Source: Glandiceps talaboti
Taxonomy: Eukaryota; Hemichordata; Enteropneusta; Spengelidae
Reading direction: 5' to 3'
Assembly (NCBI RefSeq): GCF_964340395.1
Contig: NC_135562.1
Coordinates: 4,030,134 to 4,094,133 of the forward strand
Length of the DNA stretch: 64,000 nucleotides
Under the pieces are notes generated by a model. That model made no database searches. It saw nothing but the letters and a program-made list of their open reading frames with translations, and was not told where the DNA came from. Positions 1-24,271 of the stretch are shown here, piece after piece (position 1 is the first letter of the stretch; every line of letters starts with the position of its first letter). Made by a program: the position numbers and the translations under genes.

Positions 1-354
1 AAGGAAGTTGACGATCGATAAAAATATTAATTGAAACAGCAAAGCATCCAGGTTTATATGTACGAAAAGAGATTGATCCGCCAAGATTTTTTTTTCACTC
101 AGTGCTCAGAAGCCTCGAATAAGTAGTGACGGAAGTATGTAGCGGACAAACTTTGGGCGCGCTTGGAAGAATTTAGTAAATGTTAACCCTGTACCCTAGG
201 GTCTGCATTTTTCTCTAATGATTTCCTTAGCATATTCGTATCCTTTCATTCAAAAGGTTGCATTGTATTGAACGTATGAGTTGGAATTAGTCTCAAAGTG
301 AATAAACAATGGAAAAATGGGTGAAATAGGCACTATCTGGTGTTTTTCAAGAGC

Positions 355-706
<352 letters not shown>

Positions 707-1534
707 CTGATTTTGAACGATGTCTTGTAACATTCAAAATGAAAAGATTGTGTGATAAAAACACTTGCTACTCACCTCACAAAATGTGGCGATGCATTTG
801 AGAACGAATGCTTAGTTACACTAAGCTGAGTCCACACCTTACTTGGCACTCGTAACCTTATAAGGTTGTCAACATAGGCAGTTTCAATCAAATATTATAG
901 CTTCACTTTTTAACAATGAGAGGTCATCATTGGTTAGACATACTTGGCAAGAGTACAAGTCGAATAGTGATGGATTTCAGTCTACGTGGCCAATCTGATT
1001 AAAATCCGATGTGGTGAAAGCGGCTAGGTGTCCTTATTTACCTCTATTCATCGTGTTGTGACATTTGTTTTGTTCAGAGTGATCGCCGCGTGGGAAAGTA
1101 TATTTCAATTATTTCTTTAACTTTGTTCCTCTTTGTTGTCATATTGTCGTCTTTCAAAATTTATGGCCACATCTCCTGAAAAGGAAGTTGACGATCGATA
1201 AAAATATTAATTGAAACAGCAAAACATCCAGGTTTATATGTACGAAAAGAGATTGATCCGCCAAGATTTTTTTTTTCACTCAGTGCTCAGAAGCCTCGAA
1301 TAAGTAGTGACGGAAGTATGTAGCGGACAAACTTTGGGCGCGCTTGGAAGAATTTAGTAAATGTTAACCCTGTACCCTAGGGTCTGCATTTTTCTCTAAT
1401 GATTTCCTTAGCATATTCGTATCCTTTCATTCAAAAGGTTGCATTGTATTGAACGTATGAGTTGGCATTAGTCTCAAAGTGAATAAACAATGGAAAAATG
1501 GGTGAAATAGGCACTGTCCGGTGTTTTTCAAGAG

Positions 1535-1864
<330 letters not shown>

Positions 1865-2149
1865 CCTGATTTTGAACGATGTCTTGTAACATTCAAAATG
1901 AAAAGATTGTGTGATAAAAACACTTGCTACTCACCTCACAAAATGTGGCGATGCATTTGAGAACGAATGCTTAGTTACACTAAGCTGAGTCCACACCTTA
2001 CTTGGCACTCGTAACCATATAAGGTTGTCAACATAGGCAGTTTCAATCAAATATTATAGCTTCACTTTTTAACAATGAGAGGTCATCATTGGTTAGACAT
2101 ACTTGGCAAGAGTACAAGTCGAATAGTGATGGATTTCAGTCTACGTGGC

Positions 2150-2324
2150 CAAACTGATTAAAATCCGATGTGGTGAAAGCGGCTAGTATATGTCCTTATT
2201 TACCTCTATTCATCGTGTTGTGACGTTTGTTTTGTTCGGAGTCACGATCGCCGCCTTCCCACGATGAATAGAGGTAAATAAGGACATCTAGCCGCTTTCA
2301 CCACATCGGATTTTAATCAGATTG
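2150..2324. mobile_element. Palindromic foldback element (MULE-like MITE), family A
   Basis: The left arm starts CAAACTGATTAAAATCCG and the right arm ends CGGATTTTAATCAGATTG. The arms match over roughly 70 bases. The 10-base sequence TCTACGTGGC lies directly before (2140-2149) and directly after (2325-2334), as a target-site duplication. Duplications of 9-10 bases with long terminal inverted repeats are typical of Mutator-like elements. A second family member is at 54879-55111. No transposase is encoded. Confidence 0.85.
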
Positions 2325-2334
2325 TCTACGTGGC

Positions 2335-3322
2335 GTAAAGGCATGAAAGGAGAACTATTTTGCATATCATCCTCACAATTACTGTTATACAATTTTTACT
2401 TTCTGCGTTATAATAAAGAGATATATACTTATACTTTACTAGTTATTAAACTTGCCAAATCTGTCAAGAGGCTGGTAAAGGCTAGTCTAGTCTCTATACG
2501 GTTACATAGTTACGATTTAAGCCTCCACTCACGGAGACCAGCATGTAAGCTTACTGGCTTCTAGATCAAGACCACTATATAGGCATAAACCTACATTTGA
2601 ATTTAGCCTACATATTAAATCTTTTCTCATATGTCACGTTATTCTTGATGCTTGACTTTAATTTAAATAACATAAAAGGAACTGTTCAAACGTCAAATTC
2701 AGTCGTTCTGTAACCAACTTCTTAGTCAACCAAATGTTTATTTCGTTTTCACAAATCTTTTTGCAATTTGTTATAAAACAAAGCTCAAGCTGTTGATAAT
2801 AGGGATCAGAATATGCCAACTGGGATGGGCTTTCCAATTTCCACAGTTCAAGGTGGGCAAGCTATAGAATACAAACACACAGAGTGGGAGAGGGGTGCTT
2901 TGAAAAAACAACGCAACCGAGTACAAGGCCTTCTGGTATATCCGCGGATCCGACCTGCTAAAATAAGTTCAAATACATAGCGCCCCCATTCGATGATTTA
3001 AATTTGAAAATGGCGGCGCCCAGTGTTTTGACCGCTTAGCCATACGTGTGTGTATATTAATCCGCTAAATTATTTACTTTCTTAAATGAACATCAGGAAA
3101 AGATGTCTTTGTGCCAATATGACTTGGAGAAACTTTATCGCATTATTAATAAGATGGTTGGTGAGAAGTATAATATGTTGATCAAATCTAATGTTAAAAT
3201 TCTGGACTACGTTGGCAGGCTTTATCTAGTCGAGTTCGTAAACCGGTTGGGGAAATACCTCTTTCGACGGGGATTCCTCCGTTTGTTTGTGAGCAAAGAA
3301 AGACCAAGAACTTGCCAGAACG
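2335..3322 (+). other. Upstream region of MAPK15, no gene recognised
   Basis: About 1 kb of unique-looking sequence between the repeat array and the MAPK15 start codon. It holds a YY1-like motif at 3007-3017 and presumably the promoter and 5' UTR. The frame at 3103-3357 overlaps the MAPK15 start in another frame and has no recognisable domain. The other frame, 2322-2564, begins inside the foldback element. Confidence 0.5.
3007..3017 (+). promoter_or_regulatory. YY1-like element upstream of MAPK15
   Basis: AAAATGGCGGC matches the YY1 core (AAnATGGCGGC), which in animals often sits just downstream of TATA-less transcription starts. It is about 305 bases upstream of the proposed MAPK15 start codon, in the most GC-rich patch of the area. 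The match is seen; its use is inferred. Confidence 0.45.
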
Positions 3323-14388
<11,066 letters not shown>

Positions 14389-14909
14389 TGGAAATATTTC
14401 AAGCCCTGGATCAGCCCCAAGATATGCTCCTGTAAAGTACAGGTATTAAGAAGATATGGATTTGCAACCACTGATGGAGTATCTCGGGAAAAATATGAAC
14501 TACTTGTTGAAACTCCTGGAAATATCATGTATAACGTGATCAGTCGTTGAATTTTCCAAGTTTCCAATGTCTGACACATAACTATCTTTCTCAGCAAATC
14601 ATAGGATGGACTGGCTAGGAATAAATGAAGTGAAATTTATCTGTGCGGTGGTACTACAAAATTGCCACAAGTAATCCTGGAAAATGACTCAGAAATTCCT
14701 GGAAATTTAAATGTCTTGAAGTGTATACAGTGTACATTGTCTGATATCTAGAATACTTCTGTGCCAAAGTACTTTCTGCTGTAATTAGTACTCAGGACTT
14801 GACTGATAACGTCATCAACAATTTACTGGACAGGAAATGGAAAATACTTACAAAATAGCTTTCAAACATATATATACTGCAGCTGACTCTACATTTTATA
14901 ACCCAGACT

Positions 14910-14978
14910 ATAGACCCTCCACCAACCGTCATAGACCCTCCACCAACCATCATAGACCCTCCACCAACCGTTGGTGGA
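14910..14978. repeat. 21-bp repeat, three copies with a terminal hairpin
   Basis: ATAGACCCTCCACCAACCGTC is repeated three times at 14910, 14931 and 14952. The last copy runs into CCACCAACCGTTGGTGG, a perfect hairpin stem. If transcribed, it lies in the MAPK15 3' UTR about 520 bases after the stop codon. Confidence 0.85.
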
Positions 14979-15500
14979 GAGTCTATGCCCAGACTCATTT
15001 TGGTTTTAATATCCCAAGCTTCTGTTCAAATCATGCCAAGGCTTTTGACAAATAGAGAATGTAAAATCAAATCTGAGAACATTTTGCAAACGGCCCCCAG
15101 TAATAGATAAGTCATGTGATGACCTGACTTTAATAATCTATCACATGTTGACAAATTGACAAGCACTTTTCATTGTCTGTTTTGTTCAAACGGTTACTCA
15201 TTGGTATCAAAACAAATTGACCCATTGTTAGTTATGATGACTACTAACTCCACCTTAAGCCTTACTCCCAATGTAAATCATGTGCTGACATGATTACATC
15301 ATCTAGGCCTACCTCTGAGATCCAATCAAGTTTAACATAGCTTTTTGGGATAAATTCAAATTCATTCATCTAGCAAATTTGTGTGTTAAAAAGGTCTTCA
15401 CCGTGGTCTTGGTGTAATTTGAATGGTATCTTGAGATAGTGAAACTATGACAAGTTTTTGACGATACATTTTCAGACACATTTAAGCTCTGTATTATTCA

Positions 15501-15871
15501 CCTTAGGACTAGAAAAAATTGTTTGGTTCCGGTTACCCGACCCCAACTAATTTTTCACACCGACCCTAAACTTTTAAAAATTATTCAAGAAAACAGTAAT
15601 GAAAATTCACAAAAATTGTGAAGTCTCGCAAGAAATAGTAGATACAGAAACTGACATCAAATTTAAAAAGATAATATAAATCTGTTCTTCCAATCTGTAA
15701 TGGCTATACATTTGATGAGATGAAACCAATAACACAGACCATATGGAAAACAACGGAAAAAATAACTACTTAAACTAGACACTCGCATATTAAGAAAAAA
15801 ATCTACCTACCCCACCTTTTCTAAAATTGAACGTAATCTGAACCACACAATTTTTTGATTAGGCCTTATAG
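15501..15871. mobile_element. Foldback element with imperfect terminal inverted repeats
   Basis: The left end contains AAAAAATTGTTTGGTTCCGG and the right end its imperfect complement near 15840-15860 (CTGAACCACACAATTTTTTG). A fragment of the same end (GGAACCACACAATTTTTTTT) occurs at about 27324. The interior is non-coding. Confidence 0.6.
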
Positions 15872-15885
15872 TTACTTACATGTAG

Positions 15886-15982
15886 TTAGACTGTATGATA
15901 CGTCATGCCACTCCACCCTCACTAGCATGCAGGGTTTGTCTGATGTGTGAGGGCGCCCTGTCATGGCGTACCTTACAGACTA
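15886..15982. mobile_element. About 100-bp hairpin MITE, family B
   Basis: A palindrome whose arms read roughly AGTCTGTAAGGTACGCC and GAGGGCGCCCTGTCATGGCG on the complementary strand. Other copies are at 32370-32471, 36654-36752, 36769-36866 and 57995-58097, with partial pieces near 16325-16370 and 44870-44900. Confidence 0.8.
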
Positions 15983-16764
15983 ATGTGTAGTGAACTGTCA
16001 ACAAATCTATATCCAAGTAAACAGCAGATGAAACTTTAACTCAGAAATATGTATTTTGAAATTATAAACTGATTTTTTCACAAGAAGATATAATATAAAA
16101 ATCAAATATGAAATACTGTATATAAACTAGTGCATCAACACATACATTAATGCCTGTACTGAAAATATTACCTCTTACTCACTTACCTTAAACACTCCAT
16201 CAATTAGAACAATCCTATTGTTTCAGTGTCTACATTAGGTTATACCACTTTAATATAGGGATGACAGTGATAATTTTCTTCCATGTGATCACTTCATTTT
16301 GTTACAAACTAGTACAGCACTGCCTAGTCTTTAAGGTGTGCTGTGTGAGGGCGCCCTTTGCCTTAGCCACCACTCTCAAAGAGAAGGTTACGTATCTCAC
16401 AGTGTAAGCACTGCTAAAAACATTCAATATTTTTACTTATCTAAGTGTGTGTAATCATGAAACATATTGGTGAATTGCGGAAATGATTTGTATAAATTAA
16501 GAAATGAATAAATATTTTAAGAAAGCATTTATGTAAAAACATGAACATTAGGGAGAGTATTAATATTATGGGTGTTTGTGTGTAGTGCATATATACACAT
16601 ACTGGGACTGGAATGATTACATTATGTGCTGAGTGAATGCTTATATGATGGCAAATGTATGATTTTTATTCAGATAGTTGAAATATGATAATCTTGCATT
16701 ATGCTCAGATGGTGTTTTTATGGATGTCATGTGTAAATGTGTAATACGTATTTCCATATACAGG

Positions 16765-16932
16765 TATATGTATGTATGTATGTATGTACATGTATGTATG
16801 TATGTATGTATGCCATGTATGTATACTATATACTATGTATGTGTGTGTGTATCTATGTACATACGGATGTGTGTGTATATGTATGGTATAAATGTATGTA
16901 TCATTATGTATGTATGTGTGTGTGTGTGTATC
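16765..16932. repeat. (TATG)n/(TG)n microsatellite
   Basis: Impure TATG and TG repeats. The four overlapping frames here are low complexity. Confidence 0.92.
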
Positions 16933-17718
16933 ATGTGCTGACAAGTCTCTCTCATGATGATTGTTGGTATCCATGGCAATAAACAGTGCAATAGACAAAT
17001 AGATTTATAAAGTGCGGGCACCATATACAAACAGGTGTTGAATTATATAACATGTTAAAATTAGTACAGCTATCAAAAATACAACATTTACATGTATACT
17101 GAATACTTCATTTAAATATCTGCAAACCTTCCACCACAAAATAAGCAAAGAAATAAAGATTTACTTTTACAATGCACTTTATTTTCATTTTTTCAAAAGA
17201 CAGTACTTGTAGTGGCTTGTTCAAAAAAACTTATGGTTCAAAAAATAACAAGTTTGTCTCTTGTGTTGTGGTATTTGATATATCAATGAAATAAATTTGA
17301 TTTTTTTCTTCCAATTTTGAATTCATATATATACAAACATATTGACCCAGTTCAGAAGTCATAAAAATATTGACATTTATAAGTTTACTGAGTATTTATT
17401 ACAGGGATGCTATAGAAGAATACGAAAACTATATAACTATATGTGTTGGCTGCCTACAGTAAACATACAATCATGGAGGTAGACAGTCGTTCCTACCTCC
17501 ATGACACAACTCACAAGATAACACCAGTGCACTTGCTTGTTTGGGGTAATCAGGAATGGGACAAGGTATATGTAAAGATATACAATGTAATTAGTTTTGG
17601 TAACTTGTCAAAGCATAAAACACCACATGACCCCAGATCTAATACACCAATGAAAGTCACCTGTGCAGGAACGAAAGTCAGCATGGATACAATTGTTGTA
17701 TGTGTTTATTTCTTGCAG

Positions 17719-17772
17719 AGGGTTATCAAAAAACAAGGAGGACTACATGAACGATACCACATGTCCCTGTAA
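17719..17772 (+). CDS. Candidate alternative last exon of MAPK15
   Basis: A pyrimidine-rich stretch and TTTCTTGCAG precede a phase-0 frame RVIKKQGGLHERYHMSL that ends in TAA. Phase 0 fits the end of MAPK15 exon 11 (13646). No family resemblance supports it, and a 17-codon frame can arise by chance. Confidence 0.15.
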   Translation, partial: RVIKKQGGLHERYHMSL

Positions 17773-18337
17773 TAATTTTGACTGACAAAAAAAGAACACA
17801 TGCAACACATCAGACTGATAAAAGAGCCATGTCAACCTCCACCATATGGCCTACTGTTGTATTGTTGTATCAGTTATCATGTTTGTCTTTACCTAATTTG
17901 GGTTTGTGTGGCGCTTACTTCGTTCAAGAAAACGTACTGGTGTTATTTTACTAGTTGCATCTTGTATAGTGGTTACATAAAAATTGAGAAAAAAAGGAAA
18001 TGCTGCAGTTTAGGAACTGTATAGAGACTCCAAAAAGTTATGTTATAGTTCTTTTATATTAGTAGGATGCCAAAATTGAATATGATTCATACACCCCATA
18101 CAATATCAAATCCTTCTCAATTAACTGTTCCAACTCTGTACATAATAAACAGGTAAAACGTTACTCACAGATAACTAGAACTTTTGGTCATGTCACAAGA
18201 ACGGTCTAATACTAGCAGTTAAAGTGATACAAGCTGCATTTGTAAGGTTTTTTTTACTTACTTACATAAAAACTCAATTTAATTTCAGTATAATATTAAT
18301 GTCAATGCATGTCATCTCTAAGACTACAACTCTTGAT

Positions 18338-18635
18338 ACCTGCAATAGCATTTTAACTCATGCTTGAGAGTCAAAATATAACAAGAAGGTTGACTTGTTC
18401 TCTGTATCTGCAATAGCTGGAGTCAAAAAAGAACAAGGTCGACTTATTCTCATGCATGCCTATAGTAATACATGTGAAGCATGTGGAGCGGAAATTATGG
18501 CGTAGATGAAATTGAATGTATGATTACGTCCGCTTCACATGCACTGCTATAGGTACACATGAGAATAAGTCAACCTTCCTGTTCTATTTTGACCCTCTTG
18601 CATGTGGTAAAATGTTATTACAGATACTGAGAATT
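18338..18635. mobile_element. Foldback element with internally duplicated left arm
   Basis: The right arm (18530-18635) is complementary to the left arm. The motif GACTTATTCTCATGCATGCC in the left arm pairs with GGTACACATGAGAATAAGTC on the right, and the AAGAAGGTTGACTTGTTCTC block appears twice on the left in diverged form. The right arm alone recurs at 46728-46818 in the channel gene. Confidence 0.75.
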
Positions 18636-19069
18636 GCCAGAGAAGTACATGTTGTATAAGTATTACAGTGTAAATACCATGGAGGATGCTATCTCTTTCT
18701 CATATCTTTGTCTAGTCTTTTAAAATTTGACTTTCACAGTTTTCATTTTGTAAGTTATTTTAACAGTAACCATAGAGACTGAATGACATTTAAAAATGGT
18801 GTGGTGGTATACCAACTGAAAAAAATGATTCACAGAATGAAAACACTGACTGTCTGACGAACATATTTGTAATCTTTTCAAGTTTCAGAAATTCATAAGA
18901 ATAGAATGTCATGTTATTGTTCATATTGCCAAATCCTAGATTTCCTGATAAGGCTGACCCTACTTTTTTTTCTTCTGTTTCTCATTACCCAACTGATCCA
19001 AATTTTCAGTTTCGACATCAAAATGAAATTTTTTTATTTTTATTTTTGCTCTCCCTTCATTTTTTACAG

Positions 19070-19159
19070 AACAGCGCCATCTCAGGCAAGAATAAGCGAG
19101 TGTCTGGACTGTCAACATCATCTACAGCCATGTCAGTGACGACACTTTGTCAGGAATAG
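19070..19159 (+). CDS. Candidate alternative last exon of MAPK15
   Basis: TCATTTTTTACAG precedes a phase-0 frame of 29 codons (NSAISGKNKRVSGLSTSSTA then MSVTTLCQE) and a TAG. The acceptor has a strong pyrimidine tract, and the composition (Ser/Thr-rich with a basic patch) is not repeat-like. Phase 0 would fit MAPK15 exon 11, but it is 4.7 kb beyond the normal stop. It could equally be an exon of an unrecognised transcript or chance. Confidence 0.25.
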   Translation, partial: NSAISGKNKRVSGLSTSSTAMSVTTLCQE

Positions 19160-19554
19160 AGCATTTCTTTCATGACAGAGGTTATTCAAGTATGGGGCTG
19201 AGAACATGCCTATTGTATAGAGAAGCTAGGAAAGGGCTTGTTTCCAGGAATGCAATAAAAAGAAGACAAAGAGGAGGCAAAGGAGAGGCAGAGAAACATG
19301 AAGAAAATGTTGGTTTTTTTTATTTATTTGTTTACTTGTTTTTAAAGAGACCGACCGACTACATAGTTGCCATGAAAAAGTAATGAGAAACATAAAAAAG
19401 AATAGGGTCGCCCTAAAATCCAGTCAAATATGAAAACAAAAATAGACAAATGCTAAATCCTGCTTCTTTGACAACATAAATCTTTATAGTGACAATAGAG
19501 TCTATAATGTAGTACTGTATATATAATATGTTTCTAGGTATAGCAAGATATTAC

Positions 19555-19905
19555 TCCCCAAATTTTCCTTTGTTCAGCCAAGGAAAATATGAGTGACCTA
19601 AGGGACCTTGTCACTACGAGTTGCTAGACAAGTAGTGACAATCCTTTAGGTCATGAGTATTTGCCAGCTGAAGGAACACAAATATTGAGGAATATTATAA
19701 TTATACCTCCCTCCTCAAGCATAATTTATGAAAAGTCATGAAAAATAATGACACTTTGGAACGTTTTGACTCATAATTTGAGCACCACAGAATCAATGAT
19801 GTAGACACCGATTGTCGTGACAGAAAACCAGGGATATATAATCCATATTTTCTGTTTAAAGATAATATCCTGGCTTGTGCATCATATAATGTAACTTCAT
19901 GTTGG
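19555..19905. repeat. Dispersed repeat family D, copy 1
   Basis: A roughly 330-base element starting near TTTGTTCAGCCAAGGAAAAT. It carries an internal hairpin (GTGACCTAAGGGACCTTGTC with its complement 45 bases later) and ends near CTTGTGCATCATATAA. Other copies are at 31555-31880, 34070-34405 and 45345-45680. It has no coding capacity and could be a SINE-like or non-autonomous DNA element. Confidence 0.82.
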
Positions 19906-20689
19906 ATAGGTACATGTAGCATCTATAGTTGTACATGAGAAACAGATAGCTTGTAGAACTAAAAAATAAAGGTACTATTTTCATATCTATTTGAGATTTT
20001 TTCTCAATTTTGATACTACTAATTTCATCTGACACTGAGTACCTTATTTTCTGCCTTTTTATTGAATATCTTACTTTTGGTCTTTAATAATCATTCAATA
20101 TTTTGTTTCTGTCTTAACCTCAAACAGAAAGATCAAAATATAGAGAGCTGTTATGGATACCGGATTGACACTGATATGGGTTGGTTATCTTGAACTCTTT
20201 GCTTTTCAAGTTTTATAATGTCAGTGTGCCCCAAACAGTTAACCTGATTGGGCACCATCAACAACTGAAAGTCCAGTTGGGTGCCTCATTGTGTTTACTA
20301 GTTTTAAAGATGACAAGGCTCATATCTTGTACATTCTATGGCACTGCAGCATTTTCCTAAACAGCAATGGCTCATTTATTACTTCCAAGCCATTTCAACA
20401 TCTTTATATTACATCTTTCAACTAGTTTCAAACTTAATTTCGGTGTCACAGGCAGCCATGTTGGAAAAACAATTGAGCAGACAAGTATATTGTAAAAGAA
20501 GCTCTCTGATTGGTCTAATTTTTCTACAGAATAACAGCTTCTACTGTTTGAGGGCATACCAATTTATACAACTCTGAAAGCAAAGAGTTCAAGGGTTGAT
20601 TCCAGAAGACACTGTAGTAAGAATACCTTGATTATTCAACACAGGTATGGGTATATATACTTCACTCTATATAGTCTATGTGTTTTATA

Positions 20690-21028
20690 AACCATATGGC
20701 CACATGAATGAGGATTTGTATTTATTTTGGATTTTTTGATTTATTAAACAATTTTATCATGGCTTCCTACTTGAAAAATCAATGTAAAACAACATTCAAG
20801 TCTGTGTTTGTAACACAATACATTGCAAAAAGCTATAAAAAAATGTGTAAAACGGTTTATTATATGTACAATAACAAAGATTTTACACATTGCAATTTAT
20901 TGAATTACAAACAAGGACTTGCCATATATTGTTTCACATTTAACTCTCACGAAGCCATGATAAAGTAGTTTTATAAATTAAAAATCTAAAATAATTACCG
21001 AATCCGTATCAATATAGCCACTTTAAAC
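20690..21028. mobile_element. MITE family C, complete copy
   Basis: The terminal inverted repeats resemble AAAGTGGCCATATGGATGAG followed by GATTGGGTATTTATTTTGG. Both ends are present. Another complete copy is at 49830-50176 and a right-end copy at 43021-43267. The interior contains GTAACTCAATACATTG-type sequence shared by all copies. Confidence 0.82.
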
Positions 21029-21659
21029 TATTTCTGCCTTTAGTACATGTGTATATATTTTATTTTTCAAATCCAACATTTTACTTCAATGCAACGATAT
21101 ATCTCTTTAAAGCCTCTCAAAAAAGTCAAAACTTTATACAAACAATTGCAATTACCTTTTTGGAAAAGGTTAAAATGATATAGTTATAATATTAATAATC
21201 ATTCATTTTTTTTCATCAAAATATTCTTTCTTAATAATGCTGTTGAGTTGCCTCATACAAAGACTCCAAAAAATTTACATATGAAATCTAATCTGCATAT
21301 TCATTGAAAAACATATACAAATATTTTTTATAATAACCATCTTGGTGTAAGTTTGGTCCGGTTTTTTTTTAAGAAGTTGAAAATACATCACACAACTTGC
21401 AAATTGAACATTTTTGAAACAGTCTAGCATTTTGCTAGCTTTGATTTGTTGTCCTTTCCAGTTACAGATTTTCCATTTCATATAAAAGTTATTGTAAAAA
21501 TACTCTCTTTTCTATATGTCTAGATAAATGTAGACTGTACAAAAGATTTGTTTTTTGAAGTCATACAAGAATTGCTATACTTTGGTTTAAAAAATACTTA
21601 CCAAATACTTTGGATTATATGGAATATATATATTATATGCATATTGCTTTTATTCAATA

Positions 21660-21960
21660 TCTCCATGTATAACCCATAACACCCAAGTGAAGTAATTCCA
21701 CTTTGTGCTACACTCATTTACAATCCGTAATATACCAAGTAAAGTGATTCAGCTGTATGTCACACTCATGTACAATCCATAACACCCAAGTAAAGGGATT
21801 CAACTGTGTGCCACACTTATTTGCAAACCATAATATCTAAGTATGGAAGTACAGGTGGTACTTCCATGATCCAAGTAAAGTGATTCCACTGTGTGTCACA
21901 CTCATTTACAAACCATAACACCCAAGTAAAAGTGATTCGACTGTGTGCCACACTTTTTTT
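21660..21960. repeat. About 58-bp tandem array
   Basis: Five to six diverged units based on AACACCCAAGTAAAGTGATT plus CCACTGTGTGTCACACTCAT. A related unit in inverted pairing occurs around 41585-41840 in the channel gene. Confidence 0.8.
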
Positions 21961-22689
21961 TAAAGCATTTCTGTAACACGTACACTGTTTCAATTGCTTT
22001 AATTACGTAAACGGCAGAAAGCCACCTATCGTGAAAATGGGATATACATGTATGGCGAGTATCTGGCGAGAATCTTGCATGTGTGTATGTGTTGCACAAA
22101 GCGATCTCGTAATCACTAAATACTGTCATGCTGGTATGTAGACTTTCAGACATAGTCAATTTGTACACAATGATGTCAGCTGACTAAAAGCTAGCGATTG
22201 CTGTGTAATGATAGTGCTACAGCTTTGATTCTATGTAATGAGAGAGCTACAGCTGTGATTTTATTTAGCTCTCAGTGAGATGTAGCCGGTTTTTGATAAC
22301 ATCTATGTTTACGGTCTAATTAATAGTGGTTTAAGTAATTGACTTTGTAACGTTGATATTGATACCATGGTGACAATAACTGGGGTGAAAAGTTCCAATT
22401 TATATTGAATGGTTAAAATACTAATATTTAGCTGCCTATGTCTTGTTAACACATTGATGCTCTTAAAAACCAAAAATATAATATATATGAATAAAGTAAG
22501 TAGCATACTGGTTATTATCGAATTGTGAGATATTCAACCCCTTGAAAAAAAATCTAAATATCATATCAGTATACACACCAGATATGGTTTAAATTCATAA
22601 ACTAATATGGTTCACATTTAATGAAACCACGATTATACCTAAATAGTTGTAACTTGAACAATTTACTTTATAAAGGGAATGTCTCTCAC

Positions 22690-23018
22690 AGAAATAAAGG
22701 CCCTTTCATAAACTATGCGTTCTGGAGAGTCATTTCATGATTGTACATCACCTACAATTACTGTCTTGCGATTTCAGAGAAATGTCAAGTTGAGCTTGTG
22801 TCTTTATATGTTATACTAACTGTGGGTCATATTGTTAAACCATGAATACACTTCTGCTAACTCCCATCATGCAATGTGACCCATAGTAAAAAAAAACTTA
22901 TAAAAAGGAACAAGATCAACCTGAGGATTCTCTGATATTGCAAGTAATTATAGGTGATGTAACATCATGAAACGTCTTTCCAGCACCCATAGTTTATGAA
23001 AATGTCTCTATTTCCTGG
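22690..23018. mobile_element. Foldback element, family E, copy 1
   Basis: The left end TTTCATAAACTATGCGTTCT pairs with the right end CACCCATAGTTTATGAAAAT, and the arms extend over about 90 bases. A relative lies at 26235-26580. Confidence 0.7.
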
Positions 23019-23469
23019 CGTGGCACTCCTCTTTAAGATACTGTGTCATTGTAGCTATGTGTATTGTGGCTGCTTAGCTTAAGTTAAATGTTTGGTTCAG
23101 GAATTAACTTTGAAAGCTGACACTTGTGACAACTCAGTGTATTTTGTAGCCCAGGTAAGCGTGGGTGTAGCCACTGGGTTGTACTCTCTCTCTCTCTCTG
23201 GTTATGAATAAATATTTTACAAGAAATATGAAATATAACATATATATATCACAAGTAAGATTAAAACATAAGTAAAGTTAAAATTGTGCGTGATAGCGAA
23301 TTCTTTGAACAAGTAATGACAGACATGTTTTCATTTCCATATAATCCAAAGTATTTCTGACAAGTGATCACCATTCTATTCCTTGACTTGTATAGTTTGC
23401 TGACACCTACATTATATCTTGTTTACATATAAATTATATATATCTCATCTCTGTACAGTTTGTGTGGTG

Positions 23470-24240
23470 TCATGTACCTTCTAGATAAGGGGCCATGATT
23501 TCATCCATTGTACCTGGACCCCAATGTGTCAGCTGATCCTGTAAAACAAGGTATAGAGAATCAAGACATGTACACCACTCAAAGAATAAACTTGATGCAT
23601 TTACCGGTAAAAGTACCAACATTCAGATTAATATTTCAGTAGAAATACTTTAGTTGATAATGTAAATATGTTGTAAACGTCTGTTGGTATACAAGTTGCT
23701 GTCTCTGAACTTTCTAGGAGCTGAAGCAACATTTACTCTGCCAATTGACTTATCTGTGGTTGATAAAGACAAACGCTAGACAACTTATGCTACACAACTA
23801 ACCTGTGGTTGATAAAGACAAACGCTAGACAACCTAACAGCAGACAACTTACCTGTGGTAGATAAAGACAAACGCTAGACAACTTGAATACAAGAACTCT
23901 TCTCTTTGGTGTCTGAAAATAAACAATGCAAAGATATAAATATCCAAATAAGAATATTCAATACTTGTCTTGGCAACTATTCCAGTCACAAGACGGGATA
24001 TGGCAAAGAATTGACAAATTATTAAACAGCAATTATTGAATACTGTCACACAGTAAATCAACTGAAGTGTAAAGGATTTAGTTTTGGTAACTTTTTTGTA
24101 TTCAATCCAAGTAAATTTACTTTGCCATTTCACACAGGAAATGGTTACCAAGACACCCTTGACTTCCAACATCATCAGAGAGTGTGGGGGAATGCAGTCT
24201 CAATTACCCAGACACCTCTGACTTCCATCGCTACCAGCGT

Positions 24241-24271
<31 letters not shown>

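Larger units (their letters stand above)
14389..17392 (+). other. MAPK15 3' UTR and downstream repeats
   Basis: No coding region is supported. AATAAA-like signals occur at about 16505 and 16978 and could end the MAPK15 transcript. The stretch also holds a 21-base triplication, two palindromic elements (15501-15871 and 15886-15982) and a TATG microsatellite. Confidence 0.5.
17393..23469. other. Gap between convergent genes MAPK15 and C6orf62
   Basis: No gene is firmly supported. The stretch holds two possible alternative last exons of MAPK15 (17719-17772 and 19070-19159), foldback elements (18338-18635, 20690-21028, 22690-23018), a family D repeat (19555-19905), a tandem array (21660-21960) and probably the C6orf62 3' UTR near its right end. 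Confidence 0.5.

Noticed and set aside
17443-17772. 109-codon frame as a separate gene
   Set aside because: No domain, crosses a likely acceptor and starts in non-conserved sequence; only its last part was kept as a weak exon candidate.
22690-23018. tRNA or other structural RNA in the hairpin-rich stretch
   Set aside because: The fold is explained by inverted arms shared with 26235-26580; no tRNA cloverleaf or box motifs were recognised here or elsewhere in the window.
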